Part shown: positions 7,681 to 15,101 of the stretch, in pieces
Layout: each line of letters begins with the position of its first letter
How positions within the stretch are numbered: the stretch's first letter is position 1
Origin: Clavibacter californiensis
GTDB taxonomy: Bacteria > Actinomycetota > Actinomycetes > Actinomycetales > Microbacteriaceae
DNA length: 64,000 bases
Assembly: GCF_021952865.1 (NCBI RefSeq)
Contig: NZ_CP040792.1
Location: 1,178,001 to 1,242,000 of the forward strand
Reading direction: 5' to 3'
Notes under the pieces: model-generated
Databases searched by the model: none
Seen by the model: the letters and a program-made list of their open reading frames with translations, nothing else
What the model was told of the DNA's origin: nothing
Translations under genes and position numbers: made by a program

Positions 7681-8720
7681 CGTCCGCCTCCCGCCCGAGT
7701 CCGCACCAGGTTGTTGAGGAGCACCGCCGCGAGGAGCATCCCGCCGAGGATCGTGCGCAGCCAGTTCGTGTCCCACTGGGCGAACGTGATGCCCTGGAAG
7801 ACCATGCCGTAGATCAGCGCGCCGAGCGCCGCGCCGATGGCGGAGCCGAAGCCGCCCGTGAGCAGGCACCCGCCGACGACCGCGCAGATGATGTAGATGA
7901 ACTCCTGGCCGACGCCTGTGTTCGCCTGCACCGTGGAGGTGCGGAACAGGGAGATCATGCCGACCAGCCAGGCCGCGCCCGCCGTGCCCATGAAGAGCCC
8001 GACCTTGGTCCTGAAGACCGGGACGCCCACCTGGCGGGCGGAGTCCTTGGCGCCGCCGACCGCGAAGATCCAGTTGCCGGCGCGGGTGCGCAGCAGGATC
8101 CAGGTGGCGACCGCCGCGACCAGGAACCACCACAGCACCGAGACGTAGAAGTTGCCGCCGCCGATCGCGAGCGACGAGCCGAAGATCGGCTGGATGGCGT
8201 CGTAAGAGGGCACCTTCGTCATGCCCTGGATGGCGACCTGGCCGGTGATCAGCTTCGTGACCGCGAGGTCGACGCCCGCGAGCGCGAAGAACGTGCCGAG
8301 CGTGACGATGAAGCTCGGCAGGCCCGTCTTCATCACGAGGAAGCCGTTGAGCGCGCCGACCGCGAGGGCGGCGGCGAGGGAGACGAGCACCGCGACCCAG
8401 ATGCTGAGCCCGTAGTGCGACGTGAGGATGCCGACCACGAGGGCCGAGAAGCCCGTCATCACGCCGGCGGAGAGGTCGAACTCGCCGCCGATCATGAGCA
8501 TCGCGACGGCGACCGCCATGATCCCGAAGGTCGAGGCCGACTCGAGCCACACGCCCGCGCCGGCGAGGGTGAGGAACTGCGGCGTGTAGAGGGAGAAGAA
8601 CACCAGCACGGCGAGGGCGGCCACGAGGGCGCCGATCTCCGGCCGGGCGAGGATCTTGCGGATCGGCCTGTTCTCGAGGCGCGGCCTCGTGGCGATCGTC
8701 ACGATGTCCGTCGTGGTCAA
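7677..8720 (-). CDS. sugar ABC transporter permease (CUT2, RbsC/FrcC-like)
   Basis: A 347-residue integral membrane protein with eight to ten hydrophobic segments. It contains the family hallmarks [55 protein letters not shown] (the cytoplasmic loop that contacts the ATPase) and [20 protein letters not shown]. The start is taken as TTG 8720, because AAGGAG sits six bases upstream and the frame reads [18 protein letters not shown]; no ATG occurs before the first helix. It overlaps the ATPase by ATGA. A GC-rich hairpin separates it from the solute-binding gene, which could lower its expression relative to the binding protein. Confidence 0.92.
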   Translation of the reverse strand: MTTTDIVTIATRPRLENRPIRKILARPEIGALVAALAVLVFFSLYTPQFLTLAGAGVWLESASTFGIMAVAVAMLMIGGEFDLSAGVMTGFSALVVGILTSHYGLSIWVAVLVSLAAALAVGALNGFLVMKTGLPSFIVTLGTFFALAGVDLAVTKLITGQVAIQGMTKVPSYDAIQPIFGSSLAIGGGNFYVSVLWWFLVAAVATWILLRTRAGNWIFAVGGAKDSARQVGVPVFRTKVGLFMGTAGAAWLVGMISLFRTSTVQANTGVGQEFIYIICAVVGGCLLTGGFGSAIGAALGALIYGMVFQGITFAQWDTNWLRTILGGMLLAAVLLNNLVRTRAGGGR

Positions 8721-8794
8721 CGCGTGCTCCTTCGGTGGGCGTCGGGCGGTGCGATGGGGTGCGGTGCGGTGCGGATGGGGAAGCGGGGAGGCGC

Positions 8795-8825
8795 CGGGCC
8801 GGGCGCTTCGGGCGCGCCCGGCCCG
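8795..8825 (-). terminator. intercistronic hairpin between binding protein and permease genes
   Basis: A perfect 12-base stem (CGGGCCGGGCGC at 8795-8806 pairing with GCGCCCGGCCCG at 8814-8825) with a 7-base loop starts five bases after the binding-protein stop codon, with no T-run. It is best read as an attenuating or mRNA-protecting hairpin that raises binding-protein levels over the membrane components, as in many ABC operons. The functional reading is inferred. Confidence 0.55.
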
Positions 8826-8830
8826 ACCGC

Positions 8831-9808
8831 CTAGCGGGTGCCGTTCTTCGCGAACTCGGCGACCTGCGCCGCGTTGTCCTTCGTCACGAACGCGGGTCCG
8901 GAGTAGACGGGCTGGCCGCCGCCGATGACGTTCCCGTTGGTGGCGTAGAGGTCGAGCGCGGTGATCCCGAGGAAGCCCTGCACGTAGGGCTGCTGGTCGA
9001 CCGCGAACAGGATCTTGTCGGACTCGACCGCGCTGACGACGTCCTCCGAGAGGTCGAACGTGCCGATCCTCGCCGAGCTCCCCGACTCCTCGACCGCGCC
9101 GACCGCGTCGAGCGCGTACTGGCCGCCGAGCGTGAGCACGCCGTCGATGGACGGATCCGCCTGCAGCTTCGACTTGATGGTCGCCTTCACGTCGGCGTCG
9201 TTCGTGCCGTCCACCTGCAGGTTCGCCATCTGGCCGGAGAAGGCGCCCGCCGCGGAGGAGCAGCGCTCCTCGAGGCCGACGTTGCCGGCCTCCTGGATCA
9301 CGCAGAGCGCGTTCGTGAGGCCCGCCTCGCCGAGGCGCTTGCCGACGGCCTCGCCCGCGACCGTCTCGCTCTGACCGATGTGGGTCAGAGCGCCGAACTC
9401 GGCCGAGCGCTCGATCCCGGAGTTGATGGTGACGACGGGGATGCCCGCGGCCACGGCCTTCTCGACGCTGTCCTTCACGCCGTCGGGATTCGCCATCGAG
9501 ACGACGATGCCGTCCACCTTCTGCGCGACCGCGTTGTCGATGAGCTGGGACTGCTTGGCGGGATCCGGGTCCGCGTTGTAGGTGACGGTGGCACCGTACT
9601 GGCCGCCGGCCTTCTCGGCGCCCGACTTCACGCGGTCCCAGAACGCGTCGCCCGGGCCGGAGTGCGTGACCACCGCGAACGTGAGGTCGCCGCCGCCGCC
9701 GTTCGCACCCGCGGTGGGAGCGGCTTCCTGGCCGGTGCCCGCGCACGAGGTGAGGAGGAACGCGGCGGCGACCGCGAGGCCGAGGGGGGCGAGGGATCTG
9801 CTCTTCAT
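8831..9808 (-). CDS. sugar ABC transporter substrate-binding lipoprotein (CUT2, RbsB-like)
   Basis: A 325-residue lipoprotein. The signal peptide ends in the lipobox LLTSC with the modified Cys at residue 22, followed by a Gly-rich linker. The mature part is a type I periplasmic-binding fold: [78 protein letters not shown] and [18 protein letters not shown] are the typical segments lining the sugar site. It captures a sugar or polyol at the cell surface for the permease and ATPase that follow. ATG 9808 is chosen because it gives the signal peptide; an open extension to 9910 has no function. First gene of the importer operon. Confidence 0.93.
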   Translation of the reverse strand: MKSRSLAPLGLAVAAAFLLTSCAGTGQEAAPTAGANGGGGDLTFAVVTHSGPGDAFWDRVKSGAEKAGGQYGATVTYNADPDPAKQSQLIDNAVAQKVDGIVVSMANPDGVKDSVEKAVAAGIPVVTINSGIERSAEFGALTHIGQSETVAGEAVGKRLGEAGLTNALCVIQEAGNVGLEERCSSAAGAFSGQMANLQVDGTNDADVKATIKSKLQADPSIDGVLTLGGQYALDAVGAVEESGSSARIGTFDLSEDVVSAVESDKILFAVDQQPYVQGFLGITALDLYATNGNVIGGGQPVYSGPAFVTKDNAAQVAEFAKNGTR

Positions 9809-9890
9809 CGAATGCTCCTTGTCGGGCGGACGCCCGCGCGGGGGTCCTGGACGTCGTCGTCGGGGCGATCTTCGTCCCGCCCGACGTGGT

Positions 9891-9910
9891 TTGTCAACAC
9901 ATGCTGACAA
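9891..9910. promoter_or_regulatory. inverted repeat TTGTCA-N8-TGACAA: putative HutC operator and -35 region of the importer operon
   Basis: TTGTCAACACATGCTGACAA has perfect 6-base arms, and 16 of its 20 positions are symmetric. On the leftward strand the outer arm reads TTGACA, a consensus -35 hexamer, followed 18 bases later by GAAGAT as a weak -10. It lies about 80 bases upstream of the binding-protein start. Its overlap with the promoter suits repression by the HutC-type regulator encoded downstream. A related sequence, TTTGTCCTGAC, occurs at 12170-12180. Confidence 0.6.
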
Positions 9911-10070
9911 GACGGATCCATGTCGTGACCCGCCGTCGTCCTGCCGGCGGAGCCGAACGATCCGACCCTCAAGTGTGCCGCCTGCTCCGGTCTCCCGCGC
10001 GCGAGAAGACGCCCGACCGCGGCGGGCGCGGTCTGGCGGGTGGGCGCGGGGGCGCGTGCGTGCGCAGGGC

Positions 10071-11078
10071 TCAGAGCGAGACGGGCACCGCCACGCGCTC
10101 CACGGCCGAGCGCTGCGCCGCGTCCGCGAGCACGAGCGCCGCGCGGCCGTCCTGGAAGGTCGGGCTGTCGGAGGCCTCGCCGCGGGCCAGGCGGATGAAG
10201 GCGCGCAGCTCCGCGACGTACGCGGCGGCGTAGCGCTCCAGGAAGAAGTCCTGGTACGGCGGCTTGCCCTCGACGCTCGTGGCGGTCGAGACGCTGACGA
10301 GGCTCGTGAGGGCGTTCGAGACCTGCAGGGATCCGCGCGAGCCGAACGCCTCGATCCGCTGGTCGTAGCCGACGGCGCTGTGCCGGGAGTTGGTGATGAC
10401 CACGAGCGCGCCCGTGGAGGCCCGGAGCGTCACGACCGCGGTGTCGAAGTCGCCGTGCTCGCGGGCGCCGGGGTCGAACGTGGTGGACCCGGTCGCCTGC
10501 ACCTCGACGATGTCGGGCAGGAACGCGCGCGCCATGTCGAGGTCGTGGATGGTCATGTCGCGGAAGATCCCGCCCGAGACCGCCACGTACGCGGCGGGCG
10601 GCGCGGCCGGGTCGCGGCTGATGATCGACAGCTGCTCGAGCGCGCCGATCTCGCCCGAGGCCACGCGGGCCCGCGCCTCCGCGAACGCCGGGTCGAAGCG
10701 GCGGTTGAAGCCGAGCGCCACGGGCACGCCGGACGACAGCACGCGGGGGAGGAGCGCATCCACCCGCGCGATGTCGAGGTCGATGGGCTTCTCGCAGAGC
10801 ACGGGCAGGCCGGCGTCGATCGCGGCGGCGATGAGGTCGACGTGCGTGGGCGTGGGCGAGGCGATGAGGACCGCGTCGATCCCGCCCGACGCCATCATCT
10901 CGGCCGCGTCCTCGGTGACGCGGCCGCCGAGGCGGGCGGAGAGGGTGCGGGCGCCGTCGACGAAGGGGTCGCAGATCCAGGCCAGCTCGGCGTCGGGATC
11001 CGCGGCGATGTTCGCGGCGTGGACCTGGCCGATGCGGCCGGTGCCGATCAGGCCGAAGCGCAGGGGGGTCGTGGTCAT
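10071..11078 (-). CDS. Gfo/Idh/MocA-family oxidoreductase, inositol 2-dehydrogenase-like
   Basis: A 335-residue NAD(P)-dependent dehydrogenase. The N-terminal Rossmann fold has FGLIGTGRIGQVHAANI, and the family motif LCEKPIDLDIARVD contains the catalytic Lys. The C-terminal domain has GGIFRDMTIHDLDMARAFL, in which the Asp and His of the T-I-H-D pattern are the catalytic residues of myo-inositol 2-dehydrogenases; VALGFNRRFDPAFAEA is also IolG-like. It likely oxidises a cyclitol or sugar to a keto derivative. It sits between the isomerase gene upstream (59 bases) and the importer operon, on the same strand, so it may act on the imported compound. ATG 11078. Confidence 0.88.
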   Translation of the reverse strand: MTTTPLRFGLIGTGRIGQVHAANIAADPDAELAWICDPFVDGARTLSARLGGRVTEDAAEMMASGGIDAVLIASPTPTHVDLIAAAIDAGLPVLCEKPIDLDIARVDALLPRVLSSGVPVALGFNRRFDPAFAEARARVASGEIGALEQLSIISRDPAAPPAAYVAVSGGIFRDMTIHDLDMARAFLPDIVEVQATGSTTFDPGAREHGDFDTAVVTLRASTGALVVITNSRHSAVGYDQRIEAFGSRGSLQVSNALTSLVSVSTATSVEGKPPYQDFFLERYAAAYVAELRAFIRLARGEASDSPTFQDGRAALVLADAAQRSAVERVAVPVSL

Positions 11079-11137
11079 GTCGTGGGTCCTCGTGTGTCGT
11101 GGTGGTGGTGCCGGTGCGCGGCGGGTCGCATGCCGGG

Positions 11138-12055
11138 TCAGGCCCAGGTGCGGAGGGCCTCGCGGTTGACGCGTTGGTCATCCGTGCGCTCGGCGCGGAA
11201 GCGGCGGATGTCGGCGTCGGGCGCGTTGAGCACGTCCTGCTCCACGACCACCCAGCCGTCGTAGCCCTGCGCCTCGATCGCGGTCATCACGCTCGCGAGG
11301 TCGACGTCGCCGCGGCCGAACGCCGCGAACGCCCCGGAGGACCAGACCTCGCGCATGCCGCCGCCGGCCGCGAGCACCCGGCGGAGCTCGGCGCCGTCGA
11401 CGTCCTTGAGGTGCAGGTGGGTGATCCGGGCGCCCCAGCGGGAGATCGCCGCGAGCGGGTCGCCGCCCGCGATCACGAGGTGGCCGGTGTCGAGCGTGAG
11501 CCCCACGTCGACCTGGTCGAGGAAGCGGTCGATCTCCGCGGGCGATTCCACGAACGTGCCTGCGTGGTGGTGGAAGGTCGGCTCGAAGCCCGCGGCGCGC
11601 GTGATCTCCGCGGCGCGCTCGGTGTTGCGGACGAGGCGCGACCACGCGGCGTCGTCGAGCGGGTCGGCCTCGGCGCCGCGGCCGGGGGCGGCGGCGCGGG
11701 TCGCGGATCCGGCGTCGGCGAGCGTCGGCAGCGGCAGGCGCGCGGGCCCGGCCTCGGTCGCCTCCTGGAAGACGCGCAGCGACGCCTGGAGCTCCGGCAG
11801 GGAGGCCGCGAACGCGTCGTCGTCGGAGAGGGGGAGCTGGATCCAGCCGCCCGCGAGCTCGAGGCCCGCGCCCGCGAGCCGGTCGCGCAGCTCGCGGCCG
11901 CGGCCGAGGTAGCCGACGGGCCCGAGGTCGATCCCCGCGTATCCCGTCTCGGCCAGCGCCTCGACCATGTCATCGGGGGTCACGACCTCGGCGCCCTCGG
12001 GCGTCAGCTCGAACACGCCGAAGCTCACGGGCGCGCCGGCGACGGTGGCCCTCAC
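11138..12055 (-). CDS. sugar phosphate isomerase/epimerase (xylose-isomerase-like TIM barrel, IolE-like)
   Basis: A 305-residue AP-endonuclease-2-type TIM barrel. It starts RATVAGAPVSFGVFE, resembling the opening of IolE and related ketoinositol enzymes, and has metal-binding positions in EPTFHHHAGTFVE, VGLTLDTGHLVIAGGDP, ITHLHLKDVD and GWVVVEQDV. The mid-region linker around TLADAGSATRAAAPGRG is longer than usual. Its start GTG 12055 is inside a much longer open frame that is only antisense noise. Paired with an IolG-like dehydrogenase it may dehydrate or isomerise the keto product of that enzyme. First gene of the leftward pair, with promoter at about 12182-12187. Confidence 0.83.
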   Translation of the reverse strand: MRATVAGAPVSFGVFELTPEGAEVVTPDDMVEALAETGYAGIDLGPVGYLGRGRELRDRLAGAGLELAGGWIQLPLSDDDAFAASLPELQASLRVFQEATEAGPARLPLPTLADAGSATRAAAPGRGAEADPLDDAAWSRLVRNTERAAEITRAAGFEPTFHHHAGTFVESPAEIDRFLDQVDVGLTLDTGHLVIAGGDPLAAISRWGARITHLHLKDVDGAELRRVLAAGGGMREVWSSGAFAAFGRGDVDLASVMTAIEAQGYDGWVVVEQDVLNAPDADIRRFRAERTDDQRVNREALRTWA

Positions 12056-12169
12056 GCGACGGACCCCGCCGGCCGGCGCGGACGGGCCGTCGCGGCGGCG
12101 CGGGATGCGGGGGTGGTGCGGGTCTGGATCATGCGGCGTCGCACTGCTCCTCGGGCCGTCGAGCGGATG

Positions 12170-12187
12170 TTTGTCCTGACGATAGTA
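12170..12187 (-). promoter_or_regulatory. leftward promoter with operator-like TTTGTCCTGAC
   Basis: On the minus strand TACTAT (12187-12182) is a good -10 hexamer for the isomerase gene. TTTGTCCTGAC (12170-12180) lies where transcription would begin and resembles the half-sites of the inverted repeat at 9891-9910, suggesting shared control by the HutC regulator. The -35 is weak. Inference from similarity only. Confidence 0.4.
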
Positions 12188-12303
12188 CGTGGCGGCGGTC
12201 CCGCGCCATCGTGGTCGACCCCTCCTCCCGGCGCGCCGCGACGATCGCGTGACGAGCCGGTGACCATCCGGTGGCGGCCCTCCGCCCGCGGCCACGCCCG
12301 GCC

Positions 12304-12335
12304 TACGCTCGACGGGTGATCCCCCACGTGGGGGA
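12304..12335 (+). promoter_or_regulatory. nuclease promoter with 16-base palindrome in the 5' leader
   Basis: TACGCT at 12304-12309 fits an actinobacterial -10 element, placing the transcript start near 12316. Immediately after it is TCCCCCACGTGGGGGA (12320-12335), a perfect 16-base palindrome with a CACGTG core. It could be bound by a dimeric regulator blocking the polymerase, or fold as a strong hairpin near the 5' end of the mRNA. The regulator is not identifiable. Confidence 0.55.
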
Positions 12336-12361
12336 ACCGCGACGCCGAGGGGGACGACGCC

Positions 12362-14503
12362 ATGACCGAGACCGAGACCGACACCGCACCCGCATCCCGG
12401 GAGCGCCGATCCGGCCCGGCCCGCCGCGCCGCCCGCCCGCTCGCCGTCGCGACCGCCCTGGCGCTCGGCCTCTCCGCGCTCGTCGCGTCGCCCGCCGAGG
12501 CCGCGACCGTCGCCATCGCCGACGTGCAGGGCACCGGCAGCGCGACCCCGTTCGCCGGCCGCGTCGTCACGGTCGAGGGCGTCGTCACCGCCGACTACCG
12601 CGGGGCGAGCGGGTATGCGGGCATCGTGATCCAGACCGCGGGCTCGGGCGGCACGACCGACCGGACGCCGAGCGCCTCCGACGGGATCTTCGTCTACCTC
12701 GCGAGCGCCGACCCGGCCGTCGCGATCGGCGACCTCGTCCGCGTGACGGGCACCGCATCCGAGCGCCAGGGCCAGACCCAGCTCGCCGCGACGGCGACCG
12801 ACCTCGTGCAGGCCGGCGTCGGCGTGCCCGCCGCCACGCCGCTTCCCGACACGCTCCGCGGCGCCGACCGCGAATCGCTCGAGAGCATGCTCGTGACGCC
12901 GACGGGCGACTACCGCGTCGGATCCGCGCACCAGCTCGACACCTTCGGCACGCTCTGGCTGAGCGCCGGCGCCGACCTGCCCGTCAAGGCCACCGACGTC
13001 GTGCGGCCGGGTGCCGAGGCCGACCGGATCGCCGCCGACAACCGCGCGCGCCGGCTCCTGCTCGACGACGGCTACAACATCCAGCTCACGAACGCGGCCT
13101 ATCCCGCGGGCGCGACGCAGCCCTACTACTCGGCCGACCGCGTGGTCCGCAACGGCGACGTCCCGGTCTTCCCGGCCACGCCGTACGTGCTCGCCTTCGG
13201 CTTCGACGACTGGCGCCTCCAGCCCACGACGCCGCTCACGTCGCTCGACTCGGCCGGCCGCGTGCCGACCTTCACGAGCGGCAACCCGCGTCCCGCGTCG
13301 TCGCCCGAGGTGGGGGGCGACGTCCGCATCGCCGGGTTCAACGTCCTCAACTACTTCACGACGCTCGGCGAGCGCGGCGCCGCCACCGCGGAGGAGTTCC
13401 AGAAGCAGCGCGCCAAGATCGTCACGGCCATCACCGGCCTCGACGCGCAGGTCGTGACGCTGATGGAGATCGAGAACTCGACGCGCTTCGGCGAGCCGGC
13501 GGACACCGCGACCGCCGACCTCGTGCGCGGGCTGAACGACGCCGCGGGGAAGCCCGTGTGGGACTACGTGCGCACGCCCGCCGCGCTGCAGTCGACGCCC
13601 ACCGACGAGATCCAGAACGCGATCATCTACCGCACGGACGCGGTGACGCCCGTGGGCCAGGCGGCCACGCAGATCGACGAGACGGTCTGGGGCAACGCGC
13701 GCGAGCCGATCGCGCAGTCCTTCCGCGGCGGCGACCGGACCTTCACGGTCGTCGCGAACCACCTCAAGTCGAAGTCCGGATCCGGCACGCAGCCCGCCGA
13801 CGGCCAGGGCTTCTTCAACGCCGACAGGGTCGCGCAGGCGAAGGCCGTGGCGCGCTTCGCGGGCGAGCTGGAGGCGTCGAGCGGATCCGACCTCGTCTAC
13901 CTCCTCGGCGACTTCAACGCCTACTCGGAGGAGGACCCGATCCAGGTCCTCCGCGACGCCGGCTTCGTCGACCTCGTGGCCGCGAAGGCGCCCGGCGAGC
14001 GCACGTACTCGTTCGACGGCGAGGTCGGATCCCTCGACCACGTGCTCGCCACCCGAGCGGGCGCAGCTGCGGTCACGGGCGTCGGGGTCTGGGACGTCAA
14101 CGCGCCGGAGTGGGCGGCGCGCGAGTACGGCGGGGCCGCGACGGACGGATCCAGCGCCTTCCGCTCGAGCGACCACGACCCCGTGGAGGTCGGCCTCGAC
14201 ACGATGCGCGACGCGTCGACCCTCACCGGGTACGCCGACCGCCTGCTCGTCCGCAGCGGTCAGGCCGTGAAGTACTCCGTGAAGCTCGCGGCCGGCGCGA
14301 CGGCACCGACCGGCCGCGTGCAGATCCTCGACCGGGGCCGCGCGATCGCCACCGTCGACGTCACGGCGGCCGACGCGGGCCGCGCGACCGTCGCGCTGCC
14401 GAAGCTCTCCCGCGGGATCCACCTGATCACCGCGAGCTACGCGGGCGACGACCAGGCCACGGGGTCTAGCACCGTCTGGCCGTCGATCGTCCTCGTCTGG
14501 TAG
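12362..14503 (+). CDS. secreted extracellular nuclease, ExeM/NucH family (endonuclease/exonuclease/phosphatase domain)
   Basis: A 713-residue secreted protein. A signal peptide (Arg-rich start, hydrophobic core LAVATALALGLSALVA, cleavage near residue 42 after SPAEA) is followed by an OB-fold DUF/YhcR-like domain (about 45-160; VTVEGVVTADY). The endonuclease/exonuclease/phosphatase domain runs from about 320 to 620 with VRIAGFNVLNYF, TLMEIEN (metal Glu), ANHLKSKSG, YLLGDFNAYSEEDPI (catalytic Asp and Asn), SLDHVLA and SSDHDPVEV (Asp-His pair). The C-terminus (about 625-713) is an Ig-like Big_3-type repeat. All catalytic motifs are intact. It probably degrades extracellular DNA or RNA for phosphate and nucleosides, or to counter plant extracellular DNA traps; the latter is inference. 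Confidence 0.93.
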   Translation: MTETETDTAPASRERRSGPARRAARPLAVATALALGLSALVASPAEAATVAIADVQGTGSATPFAGRVVTVEGVVTADYRGASGYAGIVIQTAGSGGTTDRTPSASDGIFVYLASADPAVAIGDLVRVTGTASERQGQTQLAATATDLVQAGVGVPAATPLPDTLRGADRESLESMLVTPTGDYRVGSAHQLDTFGTLWLSAGADLPVKATDVVRPGAEADRIAADNRARRLLLDDGYNIQLTNAAYPAGATQPYYSADRVVRNGDVPVFPATPYVLAFGFDDWRLQPTTPLTSLDSAGRVPTFTSGNPRPASSPEVGGDVRIAGFNVLNYFTTLGERGAATAEEFQKQRAKIVTAITGLDAQVVTLMEIENSTRFGEPADTATADLVRGLNDAAGKPVWDYVRTPAALQSTPTDEIQNAIIYRTDAVTPVGQAATQIDETVWGNAREPIAQSFRGGDRTFTVVANHLKSKSGSGTQPADGQGFFNADRVAQAKAVARFAGELEASSGSDLVYLLGDFNAYSEEDPIQVLRDAGFVDLVAAKAPGERTYSFDGEVGSLDHVLATRAGAAAVTGVGVWDVNAPEWAAREYGGAATDGSSAFRSSDHDPVEVGLDTMRDASTLTGYADRLLVRSGQAVKYSVKLAAGATAPTGRVQILDRGRAIATVDVTAADAGRATVALPKLSRGIHLITASYAGDDQATGSSTVWPSIVLVW

Positions 14504-14588
14504 CCGCCCACCGCACGCGGAATGCGCGGGCCGTGCGCCCGGTTGCACCCCGAGACCGCACGAACCGAGCACGAGAAGAGGACGCACC

Positions 14589-14990
14589 ATGGCCACCACC
14601 GAGCTGACCGCCGAGAACTTCGAGAGCATCGTCGACTCCAACGGCATCGTCGTCGTCGACTTCTGGGCCGACTGGTGCGGCCCCTGCAAGCAGTTCGCAC
14701 CCGTGTTCGACAAGTCGAGCGAGAAGCACGCCGACATCGTCCACGGCAAGGTCGACACCGAGGCGCAGCAGTTCCTCGCGCAGCAGGCGAACATCTCCGC
14801 CATCCCGACGCTGATGATCTTCAAGGACCAGACGCTCATATTCAGCCAGGCGGGCGCGCTGCCCGCCCCGGCGCTCGAGTCGCTCATCGAGGAGGTGCGC
14901 GCCGTCGACGTCGCCGCCCTCAAGGAGCAGGCCGCCGCCGAGGCCGCGCAGGCCACGCCGGGCGCGAGCGCCGACCCGACCGCGATCTGA
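14589..14990 (+). CDS. thioredoxin-family protein
   Basis: A 133-residue cytoplasmic thioredoxin fold, longer than the usual 105-110 residues because of an Ala/Glu-rich C-terminal tail. The redox site WCGPC (Cys30, Cys33) follows VVVDFWAD, and the cis-proline loop is AIPTLMIF. It starts ATTELTAENFESIVDSNGIV, like the thioredoxin branch in which TAENFE opens the fold. A ribosome site (GAAGAGGA) precedes ATG 14589. It is a general disulfide reductant; nothing links it to a neighbour. A hairpin at 15013-15037 closes the unit. Confidence 0.93.
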   Translation: MATTELTAENFESIVDSNGIVVVDFWADWCGPCKQFAPVFDKSSEKHADIVHGKVDTEAQQFLAQQANISAIPTLMIFKDQTLIFSQAGALPAPALESLIEEVRAVDVAALKEQAAAEAAQATPGASADPTAI

Positions 14991-15012
14991 CCGGCGCCTG
15001 ATCCGCGCCGGC

Positions 15013-15037
15013 GGCCCCTCCCCATCCGGGAGGGGCC
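15013..15037 (+). terminator. hairpin terminator after thioredoxin gene
   Basis: GGCCCCTCCC (15013-15022) pairs perfectly with GGGAGGGGCC (15028-15037) around a 5-base loop, 22 bases after the thioredoxin stop. There is no long T-run, as is common in high-GC actinobacteria. Confidence 0.75.
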
Positions 15038-15088
15038 GTCCGCGTCCCCACGACCCGCACCGCCGCCGTCCGCCGAGCACGCCCCGGA

Positions 15089-15094
15089 TACGAT
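15089..15094 (+). promoter_or_regulatory. -10 element TACGAT of recQ; leaderless transcript likely
   Basis: TACGAT ends seven bases before the recQ ATG and no ribosome site lies between, so transcription would start at or next to the A of the start codon. Leaderless mRNAs of this layout are common in actinobacteria. Confidence 0.55.
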
Positions 15095-15101
15095 TGCCCC
15101 G

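Larger units (their letters stand above)
12056..12361. other. divergent promoter region between isomerase and secreted nuclease genes
   Basis: About 300 bases without a gene. It holds the leftward promoter and operator-like site at 12170-12187, the rightward -10 TACGCT (12304-12309) and the large palindrome at 12320-12335. Nothing else is recognisable. Confidence 0.6.
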
